Source: Thermodesulfobacteriota bacterium (GTDB taxonomy: Bacteria > Desulfobacterota > Desulfomonilia > Desulfomonilales > Desulfomonilaceae). Taken from it: a stretch of 7,317 nt of DNA. Under the pieces are notes generated by a model that saw only the letters and a program-made list of their open reading frames with translations, searched no databases and was not told where the DNA came from. A program made the position numbers and the translations under genes. Shown piece by piece: positions 1 through 6,193 of the stretch (position 1 is its first letter; every line of letters starts with the position of its first letter). The stretch is taken from contig JAUPKT010000547.1 in NCBI GenBank assembly GCA_030837305.1, positions 1-7,317 of the forward strand, written 5' to 3'.

Positions 1-1
1 C

Positions 2-139
2 AGGCTCTCTGTCATGAATGCCGCGAATAAGGCAGCCCAATATTTTCTTGTCGCATTATGTGAGAGCATTCGTCTTCGTGATGGGGCCATAGCAATTATT
101 CCTCAGAGAAAGCAACCACAAGTGATTAATAGCGGGTAA
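2..139 (+). CDS. 3' end of an unrecognised protein (5' end outside the window)
   Basis: A frame open from the left edge gives 45 residues and stops with TAA at 137-139. The residues look like ordinary globular protein: a helical stretch beginning MNAANKAAQYFLVALCES, then a charged turn (IRLRDG), a short hydrophobic strand (AIAII) and a polar tail ending in NSG. I do not recognise the family. The other two plus-strand frames are closed early here (TAA near 28, TGA near 15). The gene would converge on the AAA ATPase gene and overlap its 3' end by 14 bases, tail-to-tail. A 45-codon open frame can arise by chance about one time in nine, so the call rests mainly on composition and on running off the edge. 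Confidence 0.4.
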   Translation, partial: RLSVMNAANKAAQYFLVALCESIRLRDGAIAIIPQRKQPQVINSG

Positions 140-1205
140 ATTCTCGACAATCTCTTTCAAACTCCTCAGTGATCTTGTCCGTAAGTGACGGTTTAACCTC
201 AGGAATCTTCTCCAAGAACATTTCCGTGGTGATCTGATAATCTCGGCCGATGACAAGCTCTCTTTCAAAAGCTGTGTGCGTGACCTTTTGGAAAAGATAT
301 TCAATGTCAGCCGGCGTATAAAACGGTATCTCGCGTACGATCCTATCGGAATCCACATCTCCTGCATTGGTGGTGGAGAGATAGTGTTCGAAGATGGTCT
401 TGAGGCCGTTATGATCAAGCCCGCCCACAGGAATAATGCAATCGAAGCGTCCCGGACGAAGCAGAGCAGCATCCAACTGACGAATATAGTTTGTAGCACA
501 CACCAGGAGTATTTTGCCCCCACGCTTCTTAAGTATTGGCACTTGTTTAAGAAATTCATTGGTGATGGATTTGTCTATTCTGCTGGCATTGTCTCGGCTT
601 GCGGCGATTTCTTCGAATTCATCTATGAATACAACTGTTTCTTCCAGCCGTGTTGCTTTCTCCATGAGAAGTTTGAGGTTGAAGCCGAGTCGGTCTTGTC
701 CTTCGGCCATGAGATCACTGGGACTTACCTCCACATACCACCATTTAAGAACGCCGGCGATTGCTTTCACAAAATGCGTTTTCCCGGTTCCCGGAGGACC
801 GAAAAATATGATCGTTTTTGGGGGTATTACGCCATGCTTTTGGGCAAGATCAACCTCGGTCAATGGCAGTATTATTCGCTTCTGAACGATTTTCTTGGGG
901 GGTTGGGTGTCGGAGATCGTGTCCCAAATGCTGCGGTCCACGAGTGTACCTCCCAGTTCCCTGAGGATATGGGCGATTTCTTCCTCGCGGAGATCTTGCA
1001 AATTGGAAGCGGTGTTCTCAACGAAATCGAGGCAGGCCACTTTAATTCCAACATCTCGGCCAAGTTTTTCAGACAGAAACCATTTGTGCTGCAGGATTTT
1101 CAGCCATAGCTCCCCAGCCGCATCTGGTTCCAGCTTGTGGCCTGTATAATCCAGAATCTGAGATGCACACTCCTCAGGAGTAGGTATGTTGGCTACGATT
1201 TCCAT
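126..1205 (-). CDS. AAA-family ATPase with a distinct N-terminal domain
   Basis: A 359-residue protein with one classical AAA module. Walker A is GPPGTGKT at residues 136-143, and Walker B is VVFIDE at 191-196 with the catalytic Glu at 196. Sensor 1 is ATN at 237-239, the RPGRFD arginine-finger box is at 250-255, and a TPADIE segment near 298-303 starts the small helical lid. All ATPase residues are intact, so it should be an active, probably hexameric, remodelling ATPase in the cytoplasm. There is no HEXXH protease site, so it is not FtsH, and no second AAA domain. The first ~110 residues are not a standard AAA adaptor; the HKWFLSEKLGRDVG stretch (40-53) faintly recalls motifs of DUF4032-type proteins, but that is from memory and weak. 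The ATG at 1205-1203 follows AAGGGAGG with a 5-base spacer, a strong ribosome binding site that fixes the start. Substrate and pathway are unknown. Confidence 0.93.
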   Translation of the reverse strand: MEIVANIPTPEECASQILDYTGHKLEPDAAGELWLKILQHKWFLSEKLGRDVGIKVACLDFVENTASNLQDLREEEIAHILRELGGTLVDRSIWDTISDTQPPKKIVQKRIILPLTEVDLAQKHGVIPPKTIIFFGPPGTGKTHFVKAIAGVLKWWYVEVSPSDLMAEGQDRLGFNLKLLMEKATRLEETVVFIDEFEEIAASRDNASRIDKSITNEFLKQVPILKKRGGKILLVCATNYIRQLDAALLRPGRFDCIIPVGGLDHNGLKTIFEHYLSTTNAGDVDSDRIVREIPFYTPADIEYLFQKVTHTAFERELVIGRDYQITTEMFLEKIPEVKPSLTDKITEEFERDCREFTRY

Positions 1206-1275
1206 TGATACCTCCCTTAAAAACAGAAAACGGGGCTTCGTGTAGGAGCCACCGCATTTTTCACGACTCTTCTAT

Positions 1276-1398
1276 TTACTTTCGAGAGAAGATTTGAGTT
1301 AATTGTGTAGCGGCATTCACTCCAGCAGCTTCAACATGCGAGTTCTGCAGTTGAAAGGCACTCTTGCATGGATCGGTGCTCCGACGGTCATAGCTCAT
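1276..1398 (-). CDS. Candidate small protein of 40 residues upstream of the AAA ATPase
   Basis: Between the AAA gene and ispE, a minus-strand frame starts with ATG at 1398-1396 and stops with TAA at 1278-1276, 70 bases before the AAA start. It begins MSYDRRSTDPCKSAF and ends TQIFSRK. The residue mix is varied and protein-like, with a probable helix over the C-terminal half. The frame stays open upstream for 18 more codons, including TTG codons at 1413-1411 and 1422-1420 that could be starts. No clear ribosome binding site precedes any of these starts, and the candidate promoter at 1394-1422 overlaps the beginning of the frame, so the two calls compete. If real, it would be co-transcribed with the AAA gene and could be a partner or substrate. 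I do not recognise it. Confidence 0.25.
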   Translation of the reverse strand: MSYDRRSTDPCKSAFQLQNSHVEAAGVNAATQLTQIFSRK

Positions 1399-1422
1399 AT
1401 CGTGTATGGACAACTCTGTCAA
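1394..1422 (-). promoter_or_regulatory. Candidate sigma70 promoter for the AAA ATPase gene
   Basis: On the minus strand, a perfect -35 box TTGACA (1422-1417) is followed by exactly 17 bases and then TATGAG (1399-1394), which matches 4 of 6 bases of the -10 consensus. Transcription would start near 1387 and give the AAA gene a leader of about 180 bases. It lies in the gap between divergent genes, where a promoter is expected. The imperfect -10 and the overlap with a possible small ORF lower confidence. Confidence 0.45.
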
Positions 1423-1506
1423 GTTAGGGTTCTGTTTGGAAAGCCAAATGCCTCATAAATGCCGCTTCTTGAAAGTAATGCCGGATCTGTTTGTGGAATT
1501 GTTGCC

Positions 1507-2379
1507 ATGAAGACCGTGATTGTCCTTGCACCGGCCAAAATCAATCTCTTCTTGAGAGTACTGGGTTTGAGACCGGACGGGTATCATGAGATTGAAACAT
1601 TGTTCCAAGCGGTGGATCTCTTTGATGAAATAGCACTCAGGGAAACCATCGGCACCACGAGTATTCGAGTACCGGGTCATTCCGACCTTGAAACAGAGGC
1701 AAACATTGTCATGCGAGCCATTTCGTGGCTTGAGAAAAGGACGGGTGGGAAGCTTTCAGTGGCAATCTCTCTCAACAAGAAAATTCCGGTTGCCGCCGGA
1801 TTAGGAGGAGGCAGTTCGGACGCAGCAGCAGCGCTCTTGGGAATGCGGGATTTGTTTGACTTGGATTTGACCGAGGACGACTTGTGGGTTGCGGCTCGAT
1901 CTCTTGGAGCTGATGTTGCCTTCTTTCTTAAGGGCGGCACGTGTGTGGGAGAGGGGATTGGCGAGAAACTGACACCTGTGGACCTTGGACATGATTATCT
2001 GGCGGTACTTGCCAATCCGGGCTGTCCTGTTTCAACAGCCGAAGTATTCCGTCGCTATTCCCAGGGCTTGACAGGCCATTTCCGTGAAGGTAGATTGTCG
2101 GTGCTGCTCTCAGCGAGACCAGATCTTGAAGATCTTCTGCACAATGATCTGCAGGCGGTTTGCGAGGCCATGCGTCCGGAGATTGTAGACATTCGGCGGA
2201 TCATGGAAGCCCATGGAGCCACAAAGGCTCTCATGTCCGGAAGCGGGCCGACGGTATTTGGTATCCTAAGAGAAAGCGAAGATCCTGGTGTGGTGGACAG
2301 GGTCGTTGATAGTCTATCCAGGCAATCAATCCGGCATTTCGTGGTCAACCCCATTGCGGGAGGAGCCTGCATAGTCTGA
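1507..2379 (+). CDS. ispE: 4-diphosphocytidyl-2-C-methyl-D-erythritol kinase
   Basis: IspE phosphorylates the 2-hydroxyl of CDP-methylerythritol with ATP, the fourth step of the cytoplasmic MEP pathway to isoprenoid precursors. The 290-residue product has the full GHMP-kinase signature. The N-terminal APAKINLFL box (8-16) carries the catalytic Lys 11, followed by RPDGYHEIET (22-31). The glycine-rich ATP loop GLGGGSSDAAAAL is at 98-110. LGADVAFFL (133-141) contains the catalytic Asp 136, and the C-terminal GHMP motif MSGSGPTVFG is at 243-252. I chose ATG 1507 because family members start a few residues before the PAKINL box. The frame continues upstream to an ATG at 1459, but that would add 16 residues not typical of the family. 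The ribosome binding site is weak (GTGGAA, 8 bases upstream). Length is normal for the family, and a tRNA-Gln gene follows 143 bases downstream. Confidence 0.97.
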   Translation: MKTVIVLAPAKINLFLRVLGLRPDGYHEIETLFQAVDLFDEIALRETIGTTSIRVPGHSDLETEANIVMRAISWLEKRTGGKLSVAISLNKKIPVAAGLGGGSSDAAAALLGMRDLFDLDLTEDDLWVAARSLGADVAFFLKGGTCVGEGIGEKLTPVDLGHDYLAVLANPGCPVSTAEVFRRYSQGLTGHFREGRLSVLLSARPDLEDLLHNDLQAVCEAMRPEIVDIRRIMEAHGATKALMSGSGPTVFGILRESEDPGVVDRVVDSLSRQSIRHFVVNPIAGGACIV

Positions 2380-2416
2380 ACAGGGATGAGGCTGCGAGGC
2401 TCGACGGCATCATGGA

Positions 2417-2440
2417 CTATTATGGCGAAGGCCATAATAG
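2417..2440 (+). other. Perfect 10-bp hairpin after ispE
   Basis: CTATTATGGC (2417-2426) pairs exactly with GCCATAATAG (2431-2440) around a 4-base GAAG loop. It lies 37 bases after the ispE stop codon. No T-tract follows on either strand, so it is not a standard intrinsic terminator. An mRNA 3'-end stabilising structure or a processing site between ispE and tRNA-Gln fits better. The structure is seen directly; the role is inferred. Confidence 0.5.
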
Positions 2441-2522
2441 AATAAGTCGGCTGGACAAGACGAGAAGAACTTGTTAGGACGAGTGTCGGCGTTTCAATAA
2501 CGGCTCACCTTTTTTGCATTAC

Positions 2523-2597
2523 TGGGGTGTCGTCAAGTGGCAAGACACGGGTCTTTGGAACCCGCATTCGGAGGTTCGAATCCTCCCACCCCAGCCA
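2523..2597 (+). tRNA. tRNA-Gln (anticodon UUG), CCA encoded
   Basis: The cloverleaf folds completely. The acceptor stem TGGGGTG (2523-2529) pairs with CACCCCA (2587-2593), with discriminator G at 2594 and an encoded CCA at 2595-2597. The D-arm is GTC...GAC (2532-2546). The anticodon stem CGGGT/ACCCG (2548-2552, 2560-2564) holds the loop CTTTGGA, placing TTG (2555-2557) as the anticodon, which reads CAA and, by wobble, CAG. The variable loop is CATTC, and the T-arm GGAGG/CCTCC encloses TTCGAAT. It sits between ispE and a lysine-rich protein gene. All stems are Watson-Crick paired, so there is no sign of a pseudogene. Confidence 0.98.
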
Positions 2598-2631
2598 TTC
2601 AGAAAACCCTGTGTGAACCGCCAAATCAAGC

Positions 2632-2666
2632 AGGAGCACCTCATGGTTGAGGTGAACGATTTATGA
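2632..2666 (+). other. Possible 7-codon leader ORF overlapping a 7-bp hairpin
   Basis: AGGAG (2632-2636) is followed after 6 bases by ATG (2643-2645) opening a short frame, MVEVNDL, that stops with TGA at 2664-2666. The start codon lies inside a perfect hairpin: CACCTCA (2637-2643) pairs with TGAGGTG (2648-2654) around a TGGT loop. The lysine-rich gene starts 18 bases after the leader stop. A strong ribosome binding site placed well on a tiny ORF beside a hairpin is what a translated leader looks like, but the peptide contains no codon run that suggests a sensed amino acid. It may be coincidence. Confidence 0.3.
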
Positions 2667-2684
2667 TGTAGGGAGAGTAGAAGA

Positions 2685-3077
2685 ATGTCTTCGAAAGATA
2701 AAGACGTGAGAGAGGCTCAAAAACAGTATTTCCTCACGAAAACCGAGGAGAGGATACTGGCTCTGAAAGACAAGGGTTTAGGGGATTCTGAGACGGCAAA
2801 AGATTCTCTGATAAAACAGTACAGAGCAAAAGTAAAACAAATCGATCGCGCGTTAAAACGGATCTCTTTCCTGCAAGACCAAAACGAAAAACTCCGGGAG
2901 CGGAAGGAACAGCAGAAAGCAGACAGAGAGGCTGCGAGAGCTGCCGAGATATCCGGGGAACTGAAAAAGAAAGAGAAAAAGAAGGTTGAAGATGCGCCTG
3001 CCCCCAAGGGAAAGAAAAAGGCTGCGGGAAGTGGAAAGGCGGCAACTCAAGCAAAGCCTCAGGCCAAAAAGAAATGA
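2685..3077 (+). CDS. Lysine-rich coiled-coil protein with a basic tail, unknown function
   Basis: A 130-residue protein with no signal peptide or membrane segment. Residues ~8-100 are highly charged and predicted helical, with regular hydrophobic positions (for example ILAL 24-27, and IDRALKRISFLQ 53-64), suggesting a coiled coil. Residues 94-130 hold 15 lysines in 37 positions mixed with Ala, Pro and Gly, a disordered tail like those of bacterial histone-H1-like or RNA/DNA-binding proteins. Nucleic-acid binding is therefore a reasonable inference, but I recognise no family. The ATG follows GGGAG with a 9-base spacer (2671-2675), a good ribosome binding site. It lies 87 bases after tRNA-Gln and about 80 before the membrane protease gene in the same direction, so it may share the transcript with the protease and scpA. 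Low-complexity tails make similarity searches unreliable; the helical half is the informative part. Confidence 0.85.
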   Translation: MSSKDKDVREAQKQYFLTKTEERILALKDKGLGDSETAKDSLIKQYRAKVKQIDRALKRISFLQDQNEKLRERKEQQKADREAARAAEISGELKKKEKKKVEDAPAPKGKKKAAGSGKAATQAKPQAKKK

Positions 3078-3158
3078 GTGTGGGCCAATTCAGGGATCTG
3101 AAACCGTGTCGGATTTGGCTTTGGGATCAACCGGCTCGTACAAGGGCGATTGAGGGCC

Positions 3159-3815
3159 ATGCACAATTTTGATTTGGCTCGGTTCTTTACGGAACTCACC
3201 ATCATTATCCCGGGATTTCTCTTGGCCATAACCGTGCACGAGTTCGCGCACGGTTACATTGCGTATAGACTGGGTGACCCCACAGCCAAACTTGCCGGGC
3301 GCCTCACTTTTAACCCCATCAGTCATCTTGATTTATTCGGAACGATAGCCTTGGTGCTGGTGAAAATTGGGTGGGCCAAGCCTGTACCGGTTGACCCACG
3401 AAATCTCCGTAACCCGAAGACTGACATGCTGTGGATCAGCCTTGCCGGACCTGCGGCCAATATGGTTACTGCTATCGGCCTGGCCGTCATCGTACACGTC
3501 TTGGTGGCAGTGTTATGGGGAAAGCCGGCGGGGGAAATGGTAGAAATTATTTTCCTCCCCCTGCTTAAGATCCTTTATTGGGGAGTTCATATAAATATTA
3601 TCCTGGCGGTCTTCAACCTGATACCGGTGCCTCCTCTGGATGGTTTCAGTATCTTGACCGGCATCCTACCCTATCGCCAGGCTTACATGCTGGAACAATT
3701 GCAGCCTTATGGCGTTTTCGCACTACTCTTATTGTTGATGACCGGTATCGTAAGTTATATCGTTTTTCCTCCCGTTCTTTTCATTCGCGGCCTCTTGCTC
3801 GGAGGCCTGGGGTAA
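3159..3815 (+). CDS. Site-2 protease family (M50) intramembrane metalloprotease
   Basis: A polytopic inner-membrane zinc protease of the short site-2 type. The 218-residue product has the zinc-binding HEFAH motif (27-31) inside the first hydrophobic helix, then TFNPISHLD (50-58), the family motif SLAGPAANM (94-102) and the third metal ligand Asp 161 in NLIPVPPLDG (153-162). Further hydrophobic helices lie near 103-120, 130-153 and 185-210. There is no PDZ domain, unlike RseP of the sigma-E pathway, so its substrate cannot be guessed from architecture. The start is ambiguous: a TTG at 3150 in the same frame lies 3 bases after AAGGG, while ATG 3159 lies 3 bases after GAGG and 12 after AAGGG. 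I prefer the ATG because the residues between are not family-like. scpA follows after only 6 bases, so the two are co-transcribed, a common adjacency in deltaproteobacteria without a known functional link. Confidence 0.95.
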   Translation: MHNFDLARFFTELTIIIPGFLLAITVHEFAHGYIAYRLGDPTAKLAGRLTFNPISHLDLFGTIALVLVKIGWAKPVPVDPRNLRNPKTDMLWISLAGPAANMVTAIGLAVIVHVLVAVLWGKPAGEMVEIIFLPLLKILYWGVHINIILAVFNLIPVPPLDGFSILTGILPYRQAYMLEQLQPYGVFALLLLLMTGIVSYIVFPPVLFIRGLLLGGLG

Positions 3816-3821
3816 AACAGC

Positions 3822-4583
3822 GTGTCCTACGAAGTCCGACTAGACTTTTTTGAAGGGCCCTTAGATCTCCTCTTGCATCTCATCCAGAAGAACGAAGTCA
3901 GCATCACGGATATTCCCATAGCTGTTATCACTCGGCAATATCTTGAAGCCATTGACTACATGGAGTCGCTGGACTTGGATGTGGCGGGTGAGTATCTCGT
4001 CATGGCCGCCTATTTGATTCATGTTAAATCGCAGATGCTCTTGCCGGTGGACGAAGAAGAAGAGACACCACTAGAAGACCTGGATCCACGAAGCGATCTC
4101 GTGGCTCACCTGCTTGAATACAAGCGGTACAAAGAGGCCGCTCAAAGTCTCGATTCCCTGCTGCTGCTTGATAGGGACGTTTTCACCCGCCAGGTCTTTG
4201 AAGAGAATCAGGAGGGAATACGTATCTCGCAGCCTATTCTTGCAGACATGGCCGAGTTACTTGCTGCGCTTCGTGACGTCATGAGGGGCAGCCGACACCT
4301 TGGCAGCATTCAGGTACAGCCCGACGAAGTCTTGTTGGAGGACAAGATTGACCTCATCGTCTCGCGCCTCAAGAAAGGTCGTTGGTTGACCTTGCTTTCT
4401 TTGCTGGATGAAGATTTTTGTCGTCTGAACGTGGTTCTGACTTTTTTAGCGGTCTTGGACCTGGTAAAAAGGAGAGTCGTGAGAATCTACCAGGACCAGC
4501 CGTTTGGCACGATCCTGATCTACCCTTTTGAACCTGCCTCCTATGCGCAAGAGACAGACCAATGGTACGCAGCAAGCCAATGA
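3822..4583 (+). CDS. scpA: Segregation and condensation protein A
   Basis: ScpA is the kleisin subunit that bridges the SMC dimer and, with ScpB, forms the bacterial condensin that organises and segregates the chromosome. The 253-residue product has the N-terminal SMC-neck-binding part with the signature LDFFEGPLDLLLHLI (7-21), then DIPIAVITRQYLEAI (30-44) and AGEYLVMAAYLIHVKSQMLL (55-74). An acidic linker follows at about 77-92. A C-terminal winged helix (~170-235) that would bind the SMC head includes NVVLTFLAVLDLVKRRVV (203-220). The start is a GTG at 3822, 6 bases after the protease stop codon; upstream GGGG (3809-3812) is a fair ribosome binding site. The usual partner scpB does not follow: the next gene is convergent with only a 9-base gap, so scpB must lie elsewhere. 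Confidence 0.97.
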   Translation: MSYEVRLDFFEGPLDLLLHLIQKNEVSITDIPIAVITRQYLEAIDYMESLDLDVAGEYLVMAAYLIHVKSQMLLPVDEEEETPLEDLDPRSDLVAHLLEYKRYKEAAQSLDSLLLLDRDVFTRQVFEENQEGIRISQPILADMAELLAALRDVMRGSRHLGSIQVQPDEVLLEDKIDLIVSRLKKGRWLTLLSLLDEDFCRLNVVLTFLAVLDLVKRRVVRIYQDQPFGTILIYPFEPASYAQETDQWYAASQ

Positions 4584-4592
4584 GTCAGTGAC

Positions 4593-6017
4593 TTAAAGCC
4601 CCACTCGAACCCGATATTTGACCTTCACCTCGTCGTCCTTGGGCACGCTCACATCAAATCGCACGGTATGCGCATCGAGTTTCTTAAATGGGTGGGTTTT
4701 TTCTAAGATTTCCCATTTGGAGAAAAGGGGTTCGATAATCCCTAATGCTACTTCTGTGTCCTTATGATTTCTCACCTTGATCTCCCAGGTCGATTCGTAC
4801 GACTTGGAGGTCAGTTGTTTGAAATCTAATTGAGTCCTTTGGACAACCACATCAAATGCGTTTCCGATCTTGAGCCTCACATCTTCGTCTTTCGGGGTGT
4901 GTTTTATGCGGTCCTCCCCTATGAATTGGGTGCTTCCCTTATCATCAGCTTTATAGAGCCGCATTATCCCCTCGGGTAACGGCACTCCCAACTTGTTTTC
5001 CTTGGAATTTCTGAAGCTGATGTAGACGGCGACAGGTTGTTTGGGATTCTCTTCTCGGTACTGTCTCGTGAAGTGGCTCTGAATACCGTAGACGAGTAGT
5101 TCTTTTCGGACGCTGACTCCGGTTGTGTCGAGGAGCCTGATCTGTTTTGTCTGCTTGTCTTTTAGGGTAGTGGGCCTCTGGAGATCGTAAAGGTGATACT
5201 CGAAGAAGGGTTTCTCTTCAAATTGAGGGGCCGCCGCCATGGGTAGACTTTGTTCACGGGCTTCTTTGAATTTCCGTCTCACTGCCAAGTCTTGAACCCG
5301 ATGCACGTCACCGGCAACAAGTTTCAAGCTCGCGTTCTTGTATGATGCGCCACTATTGTTCTCGAGAGTCACCCATCCCGAGACGTCTCCTATGGTATCG
5401 TCCTTATGGAGCAACACGACATAATCTGCTCGCCAATGAATCTTTTCTGTGAGATAGGAGACTTCCACATTGTGGGTCGCTGCGGCTGAAGTCTCGTAAA
5501 GCCATGTGAGGGTGGGTTTTGCGATCAAGTTTTCGGGTAGTTTGGGAAGCACCTGGTATCCTGGATGACCGAGAAATATCTCATCATTAATTTTGTAGAC
5601 AGGACCTTCGTTGTTGCTCAGTAGTTCGGCTTCCACCGTCTCTTTTCGGTCTTGATACTGATTCCAGTCAACGATCTTGATGCGCTTGCCGACGTATTTG
5701 TCCAAAAGTCTTTGGGGGTTCATTAAATCATATTCGTAGTTTTGCTCGAGAACATGGAGACCGGCAGGCAGGTTTAGTGACTTGACTGCCACGGTTTCCG
5801 GCTTCATGTGGGCAGCGACCTCGGTGAATCGCAATTCTCCTTGGCCTTTGGGGAGATCCATCTTGCGCGTTTCCTTGACCAGGCCGAGATTGTTGTTGTA
5901 GACGGTTACGTGCATAGAGACCTGCTGATCGGCAGCACTGGTTACGACTTCCTCTGCGTGTGAAGTGAGCGGTAGACATATCACCACAACACACATGATT
6001 TTCCACATTGTCATCAT
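4593..6017 (-). CDS. Exported DUF4139 domain protein, unknown function
   Basis: A 474-residue protein starting with a signal peptide: Lys 6, a hydrophobic core (7-17) and a likely cleavage after SHA (residue 21). It should therefore be periplasmic or surface-exposed. The mature N-terminal part has VTVYNNNLGLVKETR (37-51). The stretch YLTEKIHWRADYVVLL (188-203), followed by GWVTLENNSGASYKNASLKLVAGDV (214-238), is the hallmark I associate with DUF4139 (the C-terminal part of mucoidy-inhibitor A-like proteins). The rest is predicted mostly beta, ending in VKVKYRVRVGL. No enzymatic residues stand out. Three close starts are possible (ATG at 6017, 6014 and 6008). GGGAG lies 9 bases before the first, within a purine-rich AAGAGGAGAGGGAG stretch, so 6017 or 6014 is most likely. 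It ends 9 bases from the scpA stop codon. No terminator fits in that gap, so the transcripts must run into each other. Confidence 0.9.
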   Translation of the reverse strand: MMTMWKIMCVVVICLPLTSHAEEVVTSAADQQVSMHVTVYNNNLGLVKETRKMDLPKGQGELRFTEVAAHMKPETVAVKSLNLPAGLHVLEQNYEYDLMNPQRLLDKYVGKRIKIVDWNQYQDRKETVEAELLSNNEGPVYKINDEIFLGHPGYQVLPKLPENLIAKPTLTWLYETSAAATHNVEVSYLTEKIHWRADYVVLLHKDDTIGDVSGWVTLENNSGASYKNASLKLVAGDVHRVQDLAVRRKFKEAREQSLPMAAAPQFEEKPFFEYHLYDLQRPTTLKDKQTKQIRLLDTTGVSVRKELLVYGIQSHFTRQYREENPKQPVAVYISFRNSKENKLGVPLPEGIMRLYKADDKGSTQFIGEDRIKHTPKDEDVRLKIGNAFDVVVQRTQLDFKQLTSKSYESTWEIKVRNHKDTEVALGIIEPLFSKWEILEKTHPFKKLDAHTVRFDVSVPKDDEVKVKYRVRVGL

Positions 6018-6040
6018 GATCAGTATCTCCCTCTCCTCTT

Positions 6041-6056
6041 GATGCGACAGCGCATC
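6041..6056 (-). other. Small hairpin in the leader of the DUF4139 gene
   Basis: On the minus strand GATGCG pairs with CGCATC around the loop CTGT, and the purine-rich ribosome binding region of the DUF4139 gene starts immediately after it. Such a position could influence translation initiation, but the stem is only 6 bp. The remaining 137 bases up to the 71-residue gene show a run of seven Gs (minus-strand C run) near 6170 and no ORF that I trust. Confidence 0.3.
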
Positions 6057-6193
6057 CGTTCCTGGGAACTTCGAACAGGTCCTTCAGGCCAAGAAACGTC
6101 GTGAAAGTATCATACACCTTATTACGGTAGCCTGAAAGCCATGAAAGGCTTCCCTTGGGAATCCTATGGGGGGGTCACTAACCGGCAGGGAAC

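Noticed and set aside
276..1109. A 277-codon open frame on the plus strand
   Set aside because: It lies wholly opposite the AAA ATPase gene, whose conserved motifs and ribosome binding site are decisive. The antisense product is rich in Phe, Cys and His with no recognisable motif, so it is a shadow.
1459..1506. An upstream ATG extending ispE by 16 residues
   Set aside because: IspE proteins begin just before the PAKINL box, which fits ATG 1507; the extension has no ribosome binding site and no family resemblance.
2523..2597. tRNA-Gln as the attachment site of a mobile element
   Set aside because: No integrase gene and no second copy of the tRNA 3' end were seen in the window; only the altered gene order hints at it.
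2717..3054. Several minus-strand frames opposite the lysine-rich gene
   Set aside because: Their Phe/Ser/Leu-rich products are what the complement of lysine- and glutamate-rich codons gives; no start signals or motifs.
5728..6117. A 129-codon minus-strand frame over the start of the DUF4139 gene
   Set aside because: It is in another frame of the same strand as a well-supported gene with signal peptide, and its Arg/Cys-rich product has no motif.
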